From: Rhizobium mesoamericanum STM3625
Lineage (GTDB): Bacteria; Pseudomonadota; Alphaproteobacteria; Rhizobiales; Rhizobiaceae
Direction of reading: 5' to 3'
Assembly (NCBI RefSeq): GCF_000312665.1
Contig: NZ_HF536773.1
Coordinates: 1,235,468 to 1,299,467 of the forward strand
DNA: 64,000 nucleotides
Positions 1 to 8,470 of this stretch are shown here, one piece after another. Numbering within the stretch: the first letter of the stretch is position 1; every line of letters starts with the position of its first letter. The translations under genes and the position numbers were made by a program. The notes under the pieces were generated by a model. That model searched no databases and was not told where the DNA came from. It was given only the letters and a program-made list of their open reading frames with translations.

Positions 1-102
1 ACGGCCCGGTTGCGCATTTCGATTACCCTCAACGTCGATGAAGCGACCGTGTCGCGCTTGTTCGAGCATCTTGCCGTGATTTGGCGGGAGGAACGGCAAT
101 GA
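1..102 (+). CDS. bioF: 8-amino-7-oxononanoate synthase (BioF), C-terminal end
   Basis: The window opens inside a reading frame whose last 33 codons read ...ARLRISITLNVDEATVSRLF... and end in TGA at 100-102. The short Leu/Ile-rich tail, the position directly before bioD and the ATGA overlap with it are what is expected of bioF, which condenses pimeloyl-ACP with L-alanine using PLP. Only the C-terminus is present, so no catalytic residue can be checked. The call rests mainly on operon context (bioF-bioD-bioA-bioZ). Confidence 0.75.
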   Translation, partial: TARLRISITLNVDEATVSRLFEHLAVIWREERQ

Positions 103-737
103 CGCCACGCTTCGTCGTCACCGGCACCGACACGGGTATCGGAAAGACCGTCTTCTCCGCGGCTTTGACAGCTGCGCTCGGGGCACACTACTGGAAACCT
201 GTCCAGGCGGGGCTGGATGAGGAAACAGATGCCGAGACCGTTGTCCGATTGGGAAAGGTGTCACCCGACCGGATCGTCCCCGAGGCTTATCGGCTGAAGA
301 CGCCCGTATCCCCGCACCAGGCGGCAGCACTCGACGGCGTGGCGATCGATCTAGGTGCCCTTGCGCTGCCAACGCCGCCGGGTCCGCTTATCATTGAGGG
401 GGCCGGCGGCGTTCTCGTTCCCCTGACCTCAGAAGCCCTTTTTGCCGATGTTTTTGCCCAATGGCAGGCTTTCACCATCCTGTGTGCCAGAACCTCGCTC
501 GGCACCATCAATCACACACTGATGTCGGTGGAAGCACTAAGGCGACGGTCGGTGCCAATCTTCGGCATTGCCTTTCTCGGCGAAGAGAACCTTGAGACGC
601 AGAGGATTATTATCCACATGAGCGGAACGCGTTCGTTGGGGCGCCTGGAGCCCACAAACCCGCTTACCCATGACCGTCTGATGGCGACTTTTCATCGCGG
701 TTTCGACGTCGCGATGTTTCGGGGCCCGCAGTCATGA
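99..737 (+). CDS. bioD: Dethiobiotin synthetase BioD
   Basis: A protein of 212 residues. It is an ATP-dependent carboxylase that closes the ureido ring of 7,8-diaminopelargonate to give dethiobiotin. The N-terminal P-loop VTGTDTGIGKT lies at about residues 7-17, and an EGAGG motif (IIEGAGGVLVPL) at about residue 99, both typical of BioD. The ATG at 99 overlaps the bioF stop (ATGA) and is preferred over an in-frame TTG at 81 because of this coupling. The 3' end overlaps bioA by 4 bp, so the genes are translationally coupled. Length is slightly short for the family but complete. Confidence 0.95.
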   Translation: MTPRFVVTGTDTGIGKTVFSAALTAALGAHYWKPVQAGLDEETDAETVVRLGKVSPDRIVPEAYRLKTPVSPHQAAALDGVAIDLGALALPTPPGPLIIEGAGGVLVPLTSEALFADVFAQWQAFTILCARTSLGTINHTLMSVEALRRRSVPIFGIAFLGEENLETQRIIIHMSGTRSLGRLEPTNPLTHDRLMATFHRGFDVAMFRGPQS

Positions 738-2002
738 CGCGCTCCCCCGTTTGGCATCCATTCACGCAGCATGCCCTTGAGCCGGCGATGAAGAAGGTCG
801 TGGCGACCGAAGGTGCCTATCTCATCGACGACGACGGCAACCGCATTCTCGATGCAATCTCCTCATGGTGGGTCATCACCCACGGGCATCGGCACCCGAC
901 AATCATGAACGCTATCCGCACGGCGACTGAGTACTACGACCAAATCATCTTTGCCGAATACACCCACGCCGCGGCGGAGGATCTTGCCCGCGGACTGATC
1001 GAGGTTAGCCCGGCAGCGCTTGAGCACGTCTTCTATTCCGACAGCGGCTCGACAGCCGTCGAAGTCGCGCTAAAGATGGCCCTCGGTTTCTTTCACAACA
1101 CCGGCCTGCATCGCGACCGGATCGTCGTGATGGAGCACGGCTATCATGGCGACACGATCGGCGCCATGTCGGTCGGTGAAAGGGGCGTCTTCAATGCCGC
1201 CTACGAGCCCCTGCTGTTTGGCGTGGACCGGATCCCCTTCCCAGCGGCGGGTGCACAGCAGAACACGCTTGACGCCTTTGACCTTGCCTGCCGCTCTGGC
1301 CGGGTCGCGGCATTGTTGTTTGAACCGCTGGTACTTGGCGCCGGTGGCATGAAGATGTTCGAGCCCTCCTTGCTTGGCGAGCTCAGCAAAATTGCCCAAT
1401 CCCACGGCGTGCTCCTCATCGCGGATGAGGTGATGACCGGCTGGGGCAGGACCGGCACCCTTTTCGCATGCGAACAGGCGGGCATTTGTCCAGATATCCT
1501 CTGCACATCGAAGGGATTGACAGGGGGCGCCCTGCCGCTCGCCGCGACCCTTTGCACAAGGGAGATCTTTGACGCGCATCTTTCCACCGACCGCCGCAAG
1601 ACATTCTTCCATTCGAGTTCCTATACCGCCAACCCGATTGCCTGTGCCGCGGCAGTCGCGAACTTGAAGATCTGGTCGCACGAGCCGGTTCAGGCTAGCA
1701 TCGATCGGCTCGTTGCCCTGCAAGGGAGGGGGCTCAGCCGCTTTGCCCAAGATCCGCGTTTCAGGAATGTGCGTCAGTCCGGAACCATTGCCGCTCTGGA
1801 TATGGCTGCTCCCACAGACGGATATTTAGCCGACGTAGGACCGCGGTTACGCGCATTTTTCCGTGAGCGTCAGCTTCTTGTGCGCCCTCTTGGAAACGTC
1901 ATCTATCTGATGCCGCCTTATTGCGTGTCGGAGGCCGAGATCGATCGCCTCTATGATGCGATCGATGAGGCGGCAAGCATCCTGATCGGAAACCCAGCAT
2001 GA
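734..2002 (+). CDS. bioA: Adenosylmethionine-8-amino-7-oxononanoate aminotransferase BioA
   Basis: A PLP-dependent class III aminotransferase of 422 residues that converts 7-keto-8-aminopelargonate to 7,8-diaminopelargonate with S-adenosylmethionine as amino donor. The N-terminal WHPFTQH motif, characteristic of BioA, is at residues 7-13. The PLP-phosphate-binding segment SDSGSTAVEVALKMA is near residue 102, the cofactor aspartate is in IADEVMTGWGRTG (D231), and the Schiff-base lysine is in CTSKGLTGG (K260). It overlaps bioD and bioZ by 4 bp each, consistent with one cotranscribed bio operon. Confidence 0.96.
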   Translation: MTRSPVWHPFTQHALEPAMKKVVATEGAYLIDDDGNRILDAISSWWVITHGHRHPTIMNAIRTATEYYDQIIFAEYTHAAAEDLARGLIEVSPAALEHVFYSDSGSTAVEVALKMALGFFHNTGLHRDRIVVMEHGYHGDTIGAMSVGERGVFNAAYEPLLFGVDRIPFPAAGAQQNTLDAFDLACRSGRVAALLFEPLVLGAGGMKMFEPSLLGELSKIAQSHGVLLIADEVMTGWGRTGTLFACEQAGICPDILCTSKGLTGGALPLAATLCTREIFDAHLSTDRRKTFFHSSSYTANPIACAAAVANLKIWSHEPVQASIDRLVALQGRGLSRFAQDPRFRNVRQSGTIAALDMAAPTDGYLADVGPRLRAFFRERQLLVRPLGNVIYLMPPYCVSEAEIDRLYDAIDEAASILIGNPA

Positions 2003-2988
2003 CGAACGTTCGCTCCGCGCGCATGGCCGGCTTCGGACACAGTGTGCCTGGCCGTTGCATCGAAAACGCCGAAATCGAACGCTCCCTCAAGCTCGAAGCC
2101 GGCTGGATCGAGCGCCGCACGGGCATTCGTACTCGCTATTGGGCTGAAGAGGGCGACACACTGAGCGGCCTTGCCGCAGAAGCTGGAGCGATGGCGCTCG
2201 ACAATGCCGGAATCGGCCGTTCTGAGATCGGCTTGATGCTGCTGGCAACCTCCACACCGGATCATTTGCTACCACCAACGGCACCGCTCGTGGCCCACAA
2301 GCTCGGCCTCGAGCACTCCGGCGCGCTCGACCTTGCCGGCGCCTGTTCCGGATTCCTGTACGCATTGGCGCTCGCAGACGCCTTCGTACGTGCGCAGGGC
2401 AGGGCAGTCCTTGTTATCGCCGCCAATATCCTCAGCCGTCGCATCAATCCAGCGGAACGGGCCAGCTGCGTGCTGTTTGCCGATGCGGCAGGCGCCGTCG
2501 TCCTGACACCGGCGAGCAATCCCGCCGCCGGCGTCCTCGGCACCGACCTGTGCTCCGAAGGCAGTGGCTATGACCTGATCTCGATCGCCGCCGGTGGCAG
2601 CAACAAGCCCTTCGCACCGGAGCGCCCCACCGAGGAATATCTGATGACCATGCGAGATGGGCGCGAGGTGTTTTCGCGGGCAGTCGAGATGATGAGTATC
2701 GCCTCACAAAGGGCGCTCGACGGGGCAGCTGTCGAAGCCCGGGCGATTACCCGGTTCGTGCCACATCAGGCCAATGTGCGAATCTTCCAGGCGGTAGCAA
2801 CCAACCTTGGGATCGAAGCCGAACGCACAGTCTGCTCGCTTCACCGATTCGGGAACTCTTCTGCCGCAACGATCCCGCTTTCCCTGTCGCTGGAGACAGC
2901 ACGGCGTCCCCTCGAGGACGGTGAAACCCTGCTTCTTGCCGCGGCGGGCGCCGGTCTTACCGGTGCGGCCATCGTTTACCGCGCCTAG
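1999..2988 (+). CDS. bioZ: BioZ, KAS III-like 3-ketopimeloyl-ACP synthase
   Basis: A FabH/KAS III-fold protein of 329 residues that ends the bio operon. The catalytic triad is visible: Cys116 in GACSGFLYAL, His256 in VPHQAN and Asn286 in FGNSSAATIP. In alphaproteobacteria BioZ replaces the BioC/BioH route. It is reported to condense a glutaryl thioester with malonyl-ACP to start pimeloyl-ACP synthesis. Assignment as BioZ rather than housekeeping FabH is by its place behind bioFDA with an ATGA overlap. A lysine-catabolism operon, the metabolic source of glutaryl-CoA, lies immediately downstream on the opposite strand. Confidence 0.92.
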   Translation: MTNVRSARMAGFGHSVPGRCIENAEIERSLKLEAGWIERRTGIRTRYWAEEGDTLSGLAAEAGAMALDNAGIGRSEIGLMLLATSTPDHLLPPTAPLVAHKLGLEHSGALDLAGACSGFLYALALADAFVRAQGRAVLVIAANILSRRINPAERASCVLFADAAGAVVLTPASNPAAGVLGTDLCSEGSGYDLISIAAGGSNKPFAPERPTEEYLMTMRDGREVFSRAVEMMSIASQRALDGAAVEARAITRFVPHQANVRIFQAVATNLGIEAERTVCSLHRFGNSSAATIPLSLSLETARRPLEDGETLLLAAAGAGLTGAAIVYRA

Positions 2989-3035
2989 CGCCACAGCAGA
3001 TGCAATCGCCAACACACGAGCAGGTACGCTCTTAC

Positions 3036-3066
3036 CATCGATCGTCCTTCGACAGGACGATCGATG
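3036..3066 (+). terminator. Perfect 12-bp inverted repeat downstream of bioZ
   Basis: CATCGATCGTCC and its exact complement GGACGATCGATG are separated by 7 nt, starting 48 bp after the bioZ stop. It can form a stable hairpin and probably ends the bio transcript. There is no T-run behind it, so intrinsic termination is not certain. Confidence 0.55.
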
Positions 3067-3195
3067 ACTGTGTCTTCTCGACCACATCCCTATCGTCAAA
3101 GCTGCCGATGGATCTTATCGAGCGCTGATCGACCCGACGGCAACGATTACGATCATGCCGACCTACGATTGACCGTACGATAGCCTCGCTAGTCT

Positions 3196-3223
3196 GCGCG
3201 AGACTGGCAAAGTCGTCTCGCGC
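3196..3223 (-). terminator. 9-bp inverted repeat after the lysine-catabolism operon
   Basis: GCGCGAGAC and GTCTCGCGC are separated by 10 nt and lie 10 bp beyond the stop codon of the aminotransferase gene read on the minus strand. It is a plausible transcript end for that operon; no clear U-tract follows. Confidence 0.5.
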
Positions 3224-3232
3224 CAGCGACGA

Positions 3233-4465
3233 TCAACCAAGCCGCCGGCAAGCAGCTGCGATCCGCTCCAGGGCTACCCTCAGATCTGCCTCCGCCGATG
3301 CGTAGGAGATCCTGAAGTACGGCGAGAGTCCGAAGGCCGAGCCCGGGACGACGGCGACATCCGCCTCCTCGAGAAGATAGGCGCAAAACTCCCTGTCTGT
3401 CGTGATCCTGCGACCGTCCGGCGTGATCCGGCCGAGAATGCCGCCGCATCCGGAGAAGGTATAAAAGGCGCCCTCGGGCGTGCGACAATCAAGACCGTCG
3501 ATCGCATTGAGACCGGAAACGACAAGATCGCGCCGCCGCCTGAAGCTCTCCGTCCGCTCTGCAAGAAAATCCTGCGGTCCGTTGAGTGCCGCAACGGCAG
3601 CAGCCTGGCTGATCGAGGACGGGCAGGACGTTGCCTGGCTCTGGACTACCGCCATCGCCTTGATGAGCGCTTTCGGCCCTCCAGCATAGCCGATGCGCCA
3701 ACCGGTCATGGCATAGGCCTTGGAGACGCCATTGATCGTCAGCGTGCGCTCGCGCAGGCGCGGTTCCAATTGCAAAGGCGTGACAAAGCGAAAATCGTCA
3801 TAGACGATGTGCTCGTACATGTCGTCCACCATGATCCAGACATGTGGATGCCTGAGCAGCACGTCCAGCAACGGTCGGTAGTCCTCGGCACTATAGGCGG
3901 CGCCGGATGGGTTGGATGGCGAGTTTAACAATAGCCAGCGGGTCCGTGGCGTGATCGCCGCTTCGAGCTTCTCTGCAGTCAGACGAAAGCCGCTGTCTGC
4001 ATCGCACGGAACAAGGATCGGCTTGCCTTCACAAATCTGAACGATATCGGAATAGGACGTCCAGTAGGGCGTGGGGATGATAACCTCATCGCCGGCGCCT
4101 ACGGTCGCCATCATCGCATTGAAGAGGATTTGCTTTGCGCCGGTCGCGACCGTTATCTCGCTGGCGTCGAAAGAAAGATGGTTTTCGCGCTGAAACTTGG
4201 TGCGAATCGCTTCCTTAAGCGCCGGTGTGCCGTCGAGCGCCGTGTACTTGGTATCGCCACGCTGCATCGCGTCCCAGGCGGCCTGTTTGATATGGTCTGG
4301 CGTTTCAAAATCAGGTTCGCCGGCTCCAAGGATAATGACCGGCCTACCTTCCCGCTTCATGGCTGCAGCACGTGCACCAATCTGCAGGATCTCGGAGACA
4401 CCGATAGAAGATATCCTCGAGGCGGGCCGAAAACCCGCCTCCCCAATTTTTACGTCGATCGTCAT
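3233..4465 (-). CDS. PLP-dependent class I aminotransferase, probably acting on 2-aminoadipate
   Basis: A fold-type I aminotransferase of 410 residues in the aspartate/aromatic aminotransferase family. The PLP-lysine motif INGVSKAYAMTGWRIGY is visible, as are NSPSNPSG (cofactor-binding Asn) and the C-terminal FRISYA with the substrate-carboxylate arginine. The ATG at 4465 is chosen because homology-like sequence begins there; the upstream in-frame extension reads through the next gene. It starts 8 bp after the ALDH7 gene and belongs to the same unit as the HglS gene. That context suggests transamination of L-2-aminoadipate to 2-oxoadipate. Substrate is inferred; aspartate or another amino acid is possible. 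Confidence 0.85.
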   Translation of the reverse strand: MTIDVKIGEAGFRPASRISSIGVSEILQIGARAAAMKREGRPVIILGAGEPDFETPDHIKQAAWDAMQRGDTKYTALDGTPALKEAIRTKFQRENHLSFDASEITVATGAKQILFNAMMATVGAGDEVIIPTPYWTSYSDIVQICEGKPILVPCDADSGFRLTAEKLEAAITPRTRWLLLNSPSNPSGAAYSAEDYRPLLDVLLRHPHVWIMVDDMYEHIVYDDFRFVTPLQLEPRLRERTLTINGVSKAYAMTGWRIGYAGGPKALIKAMAVVQSQATSCPSSISQAAAVAALNGPQDFLAERTESFRRRRDLVVSGLNAIDGLDCRTPEGAFYTFSGCGGILGRITPDGRRITTDREFCAYLLEEADVAVVPGSAFGLSPYFRISYASAEADLRVALERIAAACRRLG

Positions 4466-4473
4466 GACGCCTC

Positions 4474-6006
4474 CTACTCGATTTCGAAGGAGACGCCCTG
4501 CGCAAGCGGCAGAGCCTTGGAGTAGTTGATCGTGTTGGTGGCGCGGCGCATGTAAGCCTTCCAAGCGTCAGAGCCGGACTCGCGGCCGCCGCCGGTTTCC
4601 TTCTCACCACCAAACGCTCCGCCGATTTCGGCACCCGAAGTCCCGATGTTGACGTTGGCGATACCGCAATCGGATCCGTCGGCCGAGAGGAAACGCTCGG
4701 CTTCCCGAAGGTCTAGCGTGAAGATCGACGAGGAGAGGCCGGCGCCGACAGCGTTGTGGTCTTCGATCACTTTGTCGAAGTCGGTGTATTTCATGACGTA
4801 AAGGATTGGCGCGAACGTTTCTTCCAGCACTGGGCCGACCTGCGCGGGCATTTCCACCAGCGCCGGCTTGACGTAGTAAGCATTGTCGTTTGGCATTGCG
4901 ACGCGCTCACCGCCGTTGATGGCACCGCCGTGGGCCTTCGCTTCACCGAGTGCCTTCTGCATGCCATCGAAGGCAAGCTTGTCAATCAGCGGGCCGACGA
5001 GCGCCGTCGTTTCGAGCGGGTTGCCGACCGAGACATTGGCATAAGCTTTCTTCAGGCGCGGGACGAGCTGGTCATAGATGCTCTCGTGCACGAAGAGTCG
5101 GCGGAGCGTTGTGCAACGCTGGCCTGCCGTGCCCATGGCGCCAAAGGCGATGGCGCGCAGCGCCATGTCGAGATCGGCCGACGGGCAAACGATACCCGCG
5201 TTGTTGCCACCGAGTTCGAGGATCGAACGCGCAAAGCGGCGCGCCAGCCGCGGACCGACTTCCCGACCCATGCGGGTCGAGCCCGTCGCGGATACCACCG
5301 GTACCTTCGGATGATCGACCAGAACCTCGCCGATGGCACGATCACCGATCAGCACTTCGCTCAGACCCTCCGGCGCTTCGCCGAAACGGGCAATGGCACG
5401 CTGCAGGATCGCCTGCGAGGCGAGCGCGGTCAGCGGCGTCTTCTCCGAAGGTTTCCAGACGACGGCATTGCCACAAACCAACGCCAGCGCGGCGTTCCAG
5501 GCCCACACGGCGACCGGGAAGTTGAAGGCGGAGATAACACCGACGACACCGAGCGGATGCCAGGTTTCCATCATCCGATGGCCGGGGCGTTCGGTTGCGA
5601 TCGTCAGGCCGTAGAGCTGGCGGGACAGACCGACGGCGAAATCGCAGATGTCGATCATTTCCTGCACTTCACCAAGACCCTCTGACGGGATCTTGCCGGC
5701 CTCGATCGACACCAGTCGGCCAAGCTCCGTCTTCACCGCGCGCAGTTCCTCGCCGAGCAGGCGAACGAGCTCGCCGCGCTTGGGCGCGGGAACAAGGCGC
5801 CACGCCTGAAAGGCGCGGGCAGCTTTTTCGATCCTCGCGCTCGCGGCGTCACGGCTGTCCGTCTTCAGGGCGGCCAACTGATCACCCGTGACCGGGCTAT
5901 AGGAGGCCATGTCTCCGCCGGTGTAGAGCGCCTTATCGACGCCGATCTTATCGAGAAGTGCGACGGTTTCCTGGGTCACATTCACTGTTCTTGCTGCGAT
6001 GGTCAT
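4474..6006 (-). CDS. amaB: ALDH7-family L-aminoadipate-semialdehyde (piperideine-6-carboxylate) dehydrogenase
   Basis: An NAD-dependent aldehyde dehydrogenase of 510 residues. The N-terminus (YTGGDMASYSPVTGD) and the catalytic-cysteine segment GTAGQRCTTLRRLFVHE match the ALDH7 (antiquitin/AmaB/Pcd) branch. ILELGGNNAGIV carries the general-base glutamate. It would oxidise 2-aminoadipate 6-semialdehyde, or its cyclic imine, to 2-aminoadipate in lysine breakdown. It sits between the HglS-type gene and the aminotransferase on the same strand, with spacing of 48 and 8 bp. Family placement is strong; substrate is supported by the neighbours. Confidence 0.9.
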   Translation of the reverse strand: MTIAARTVNVTQETVALLDKIGVDKALYTGGDMASYSPVTGDQLAALKTDSRDAASARIEKAARAFQAWRLVPAPKRGELVRLLGEELRAVKTELGRLVSIEAGKIPSEGLGEVQEMIDICDFAVGLSRQLYGLTIATERPGHRMMETWHPLGVVGVISAFNFPVAVWAWNAALALVCGNAVVWKPSEKTPLTALASQAILQRAIARFGEAPEGLSEVLIGDRAIGEVLVDHPKVPVVSATGSTRMGREVGPRLARRFARSILELGGNNAGIVCPSADLDMALRAIAFGAMGTAGQRCTTLRRLFVHESIYDQLVPRLKKAYANVSVGNPLETTALVGPLIDKLAFDGMQKALGEAKAHGGAINGGERVAMPNDNAYYVKPALVEMPAQVGPVLEETFAPILYVMKYTDFDKVIEDHNAVGAGLSSSIFTLDLREAERFLSADGSDCGIANVNIGTSGAEIGGAFGGEKETGGGRESGSDAWKAYMRRATNTINYSKALPLAQGVSFEIE

Positions 6007-6054
6007 GTGAAAACTCTTTGATGTTCGGGAGGGTTGTCGGTTTCAGCTGTCGCC

Positions 6055-7455
6055 TTACTCAGCCGCTTGTGCCGCGCTCAGAAGGGCGCGGCACTCGGCG
6101 ATCGATTGCGCCTCGATACCGGCGTAGTGATCGAATTCGTTGAGAACCGAGGCGCCGAGATCGCGCTCGAAGCGCTGCTGGTTGGGGTTTGCGGCAAACT
6201 CCTGCGCCGCCTCGTCGCCGAGGTTGGACTGGAAGATGCCAGCCGCGCTGACGGGCAGGAAGTCCTCGTAGACGATCGGGTCGAAGCAGACGAGACCATC
6301 CGCGACAAGCTGATCAATGCTGACATCAGCCGAGCCAATCGTGCTCCGGCCCTTCGGGGTAAGCGAGTAGCGGAAATAGCCAAGGCCCTGGTCGCGTATT
6401 TCCGCCCAGCTGTCCGGGAAGGGCACGAACGCATCGGCAAGCGCCTTCTCATAAGCTCTAGCGTTCGAGCCATCGGCTGCCGGGCGCACGACCTTGCGTG
6501 ACTCCGTCAGAAGCTTGTCGTAAAGGCCGCGGCCCTTCGGTGTCAGGGCGATACCGCGGCTTTCGATTTCCCCGAAACGAGCCGTATGTGTGCCTTGCTG
6601 CCAGGTCCCGTCCGCATCCTGGAAAGAGACGGCTTCCTCGAGAGCCTTGAACGACGTCTGCCGCAACAGAATTGCACAGCGGCGGCTTGGCGGACCCTCG
6701 ACAACAGCCTTCGGCGCAATGCCATATTCCGGCATCAGGCGCTGCACTTCGTCGATATCGAGCGTGCGCGGCGTCAGGTGATTGATGTGCGGGCCCTTGA
6801 AGGAGACAACATCGGCGACCAGCCGGTGCGCATCGTGCAGGCGCTTGTACATGGCGAGGTCGATTTTGGCCTGATTGTGCCAACGGAAAGTCTCCAGAAC
6901 CTCGGCAACGAAGCGCTTGGCATCGTCCGCGTCGAGACCGCCTTGCTGTTCGGCCTTTTCGGTGAGTTCGGCAGCGCTGGCGGTGAAGATCTGGCGCTTC
7001 TGCAGAATCGTCTCGGCTTCGGCGCGAAGCGCCTCGTCAGCAATCAGGTCCAGACGCAACAGGGACGTGAAGACACGAAACGGATTGCGCTTCAAGGCCG
7101 CATCGCCAACCGGCCGGAACGCGGTGGAGTGCACCGGCACCCCGGCCTCGCTGAGGTCGTAGTAACCGACCGGAAACATGCCCATTACGGCAAAGACGCG
7201 CCGCATCATCGCAAGTTCTGCAGCCGTTCCAAGACGAATGGCGCCGTGACGCTCTTCTGATACACGCTCCAGGGAATCGGTTTCTTCAAGCCTGTGCTTA
7301 AGCGCCGGATCGGCGTTAAGCGTTGCCGTGTTCACCCTGGCCACAATATCCATCAGCGTGCCGTAGGCGGGCACCTCGGTCCGATACATGGCCGACATGG
7401 CCGCGGAAAATGCTGAGCGGATGCTGCAGGAGGAGACGAAACTTCTGGTCGACAT
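6055..7455 (-). CDS. hglS: 2-oxoadipate dioxygenase/decarboxylase (HglS/YdcJ family, DUF1338)
   Basis: A protein of 466 residues with the family N-terminus ...SAMYRTEVPAYGTLMDIV... and the internal HLTPRTLDIDEVQRLMPEYG segment of the DUF1338 family. Characterised HglS is an Fe(II)-dependent enzyme that turns 2-oxoadipate plus O2 into D-2-hydroxyglutarate and CO2, linking lysine catabolism to central metabolism. The ATG at 7455 is chosen over one at 7488 because family members begin close to the SFVSSCSIRSAFSAAMSAMYR region. It is first in the operon, divergent from a LysR gene. With the two following genes it gives three consecutive steps from aminoadipate semialdehyde to 2-hydroxyglutarate. 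Confidence 0.88.
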   Translation of the reverse strand: MSTRSFVSSCSIRSAFSAAMSAMYRTEVPAYGTLMDIVARVNTATLNADPALKHRLEETDSLERVSEERHGAIRLGTAAELAMMRRVFAVMGMFPVGYYDLSEAGVPVHSTAFRPVGDAALKRNPFRVFTSLLRLDLIADEALRAEAETILQKRQIFTASAAELTEKAEQQGGLDADDAKRFVAEVLETFRWHNQAKIDLAMYKRLHDAHRLVADVVSFKGPHINHLTPRTLDIDEVQRLMPEYGIAPKAVVEGPPSRRCAILLRQTSFKALEEAVSFQDADGTWQQGTHTARFGEIESRGIALTPKGRGLYDKLLTESRKVVRPAADGSNARAYEKALADAFVPFPDSWAEIRDQGLGYFRYSLTPKGRSTIGSADVSIDQLVADGLVCFDPIVYEDFLPVSAAGIFQSNLGDEAAQEFAANPNQQRFERDLGASVLNEFDHYAGIEAQSIAECRALLSAAQAAE

Positions 7456-7496
7456 ATTTATCTCGCAGTGCCAGTTGGGAGAGTTCATTCTGGATT

Positions 7497-7509
7497 GCGA
7501 TCATATCGC
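7497..7509. promoter_or_regulatory. Candidate LysR operator between hglS and lysR
   Basis: The interrupted palindrome GCGAT-CAT-ATCGC lies in the 106-bp divergent intergenic region, 41 bp from the hglS start and 53 bp from the lysR start. LysR proteins usually bind such dyads between themselves and the divergent target. The assignment is by position and symmetry only. Confidence 0.35.
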
Positions 7510-7561
7510 GCGTGGAGTAGATGAATAACGATAAATGAAGCTAAGATGATGCGGTTTCGGA

Positions 7562-8470
7562 ATGACTTTGCCTCGAAAGCTTATGCCTGACCTGACCACA
7601 CTGCAGTCCTTCGAGTCGGCCGCCCGCCACGGCAATTTCACCAGGGCAGCCCTCGAACTGAACCTGACCCAAAGCGCCATCAGCCGGCAGATCAAGGACC
7701 TGGAAACTCAGCTCGGTGTCCTCCTGTTCGAACGGGTACGGCAGCGGGCGATCCTGTCGGAAGCCGGCAAGCGACTTTTGCCGGAGGCACGGCGGCTGTT
7801 GCACCAGACGGAAGAGATGATGATCCGGGCTGCCTCCGGCGCCACGGCAACCCTTGCGATTGCCACCTTGCCGACATTCGGCAGTCGCTGGCTGACGCCT
7901 CGGCTGCCACATTTTCTGGCGACCCATCCAGGTTCCCTCGTCGACATAGCGTCGCGCTCAGAACCGTTCGACTTTGAGGAGGAAAGCTTTGATCTTGCCA
8001 TCCACTACGGCAAGCCGATCTGGGCACGCGCAACCTGCACTTTTCTCTGCGACGAAAAGATCGTTCCCGTTGCCAGCCCCACCCTGCTGCAATCTGATCC
8101 AGTCGCGAGCGCGGCGGAACTTGTAGACAAGCCTCTCCTGCATCTGGCGACGCGCCCGAGACTTTGGCGCCAGTGGTTCGAACACTGCGACATCGACGCT
8201 GATCCGTCTTATCGAGGCAACCGATTCGACCAGTTTTCGATGATCATCGAAGCTGCCTCAATGGCGATGGGGTTTGCGCTTCTGCCACTGTATCTTATCG
8301 AACAAGAGCTGAGCTCCGGCAAACTGAAAATCATTGTCGACCGCCCCATGTCGACCGAGAATAACTACTACGTGGTGACGCCGGATGGTAAGCGAGAACA
8401 CGCGCTCGGCCTGGCGTTCACCGCTTGGCTCCTCTCACAGGTAAGCAATAAGGACGCCATTCAACCGTGA
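7562..8470 (+). CDS. LysR-family transcriptional regulator (GcvA-like), divergent from hglS
   Basis: A LysR-type regulator of 302 residues. The N-terminal winged helix is visible at about residues 10-65 (FESAARHGNFTRAALELNLT, then QSAISRQIKDLETQLG), followed by an effector-binding domain. The ATG at 7562 gives the GcvA-like lead-in LPRKLMPDLTTLQSFE; an ATG at 7583 is the alternative. Transcribed away from the lysine operon across a 106-bp gap, it is the natural candidate regulator of hglS-amaB-aminotransferase, presumably responding to a lysine-derived intermediate. The stop overlaps the GTG start of recX. Confidence 0.88.
   Translation: MTLPRKLMPDLTTLQSFESAARHGNFTRAALELNLTQSAISRQIKDLETQLGVLLFERVRQRAILSEAGKRLLPEARRLLHQTEEMMIRAASGATATLAIATLPTFGSRWLTPRLPHFLATHPGSLVDIASRSEPFDFEEESFDLAIHYGKPIWARATCTFLCDEKIVPVASPTLLQSDPVASAAELVDKPLLHLATRPRLWRQWFEHCDIDADPSYRGNRFDQFSMIIEAASMAMGFALLPLYLIEQELSSGKLKIIVDRPMSTENNYYVVTPDGKREHALGLAFTAWLLSQVSNKDAIQP

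Noticed and set aside
1070..1750. A 226-codon open frame on the minus strand opposite bioA
   Set aside because: It is a shadow of the well-supported bioA gene, with no ribosome site or recognisable protein.
4756..5685. A 309-codon open frame opposite the ALDH7 gene
   Set aside because: GC-rich third positions of the real gene create long antisense frames; the translation has no domain-like features.
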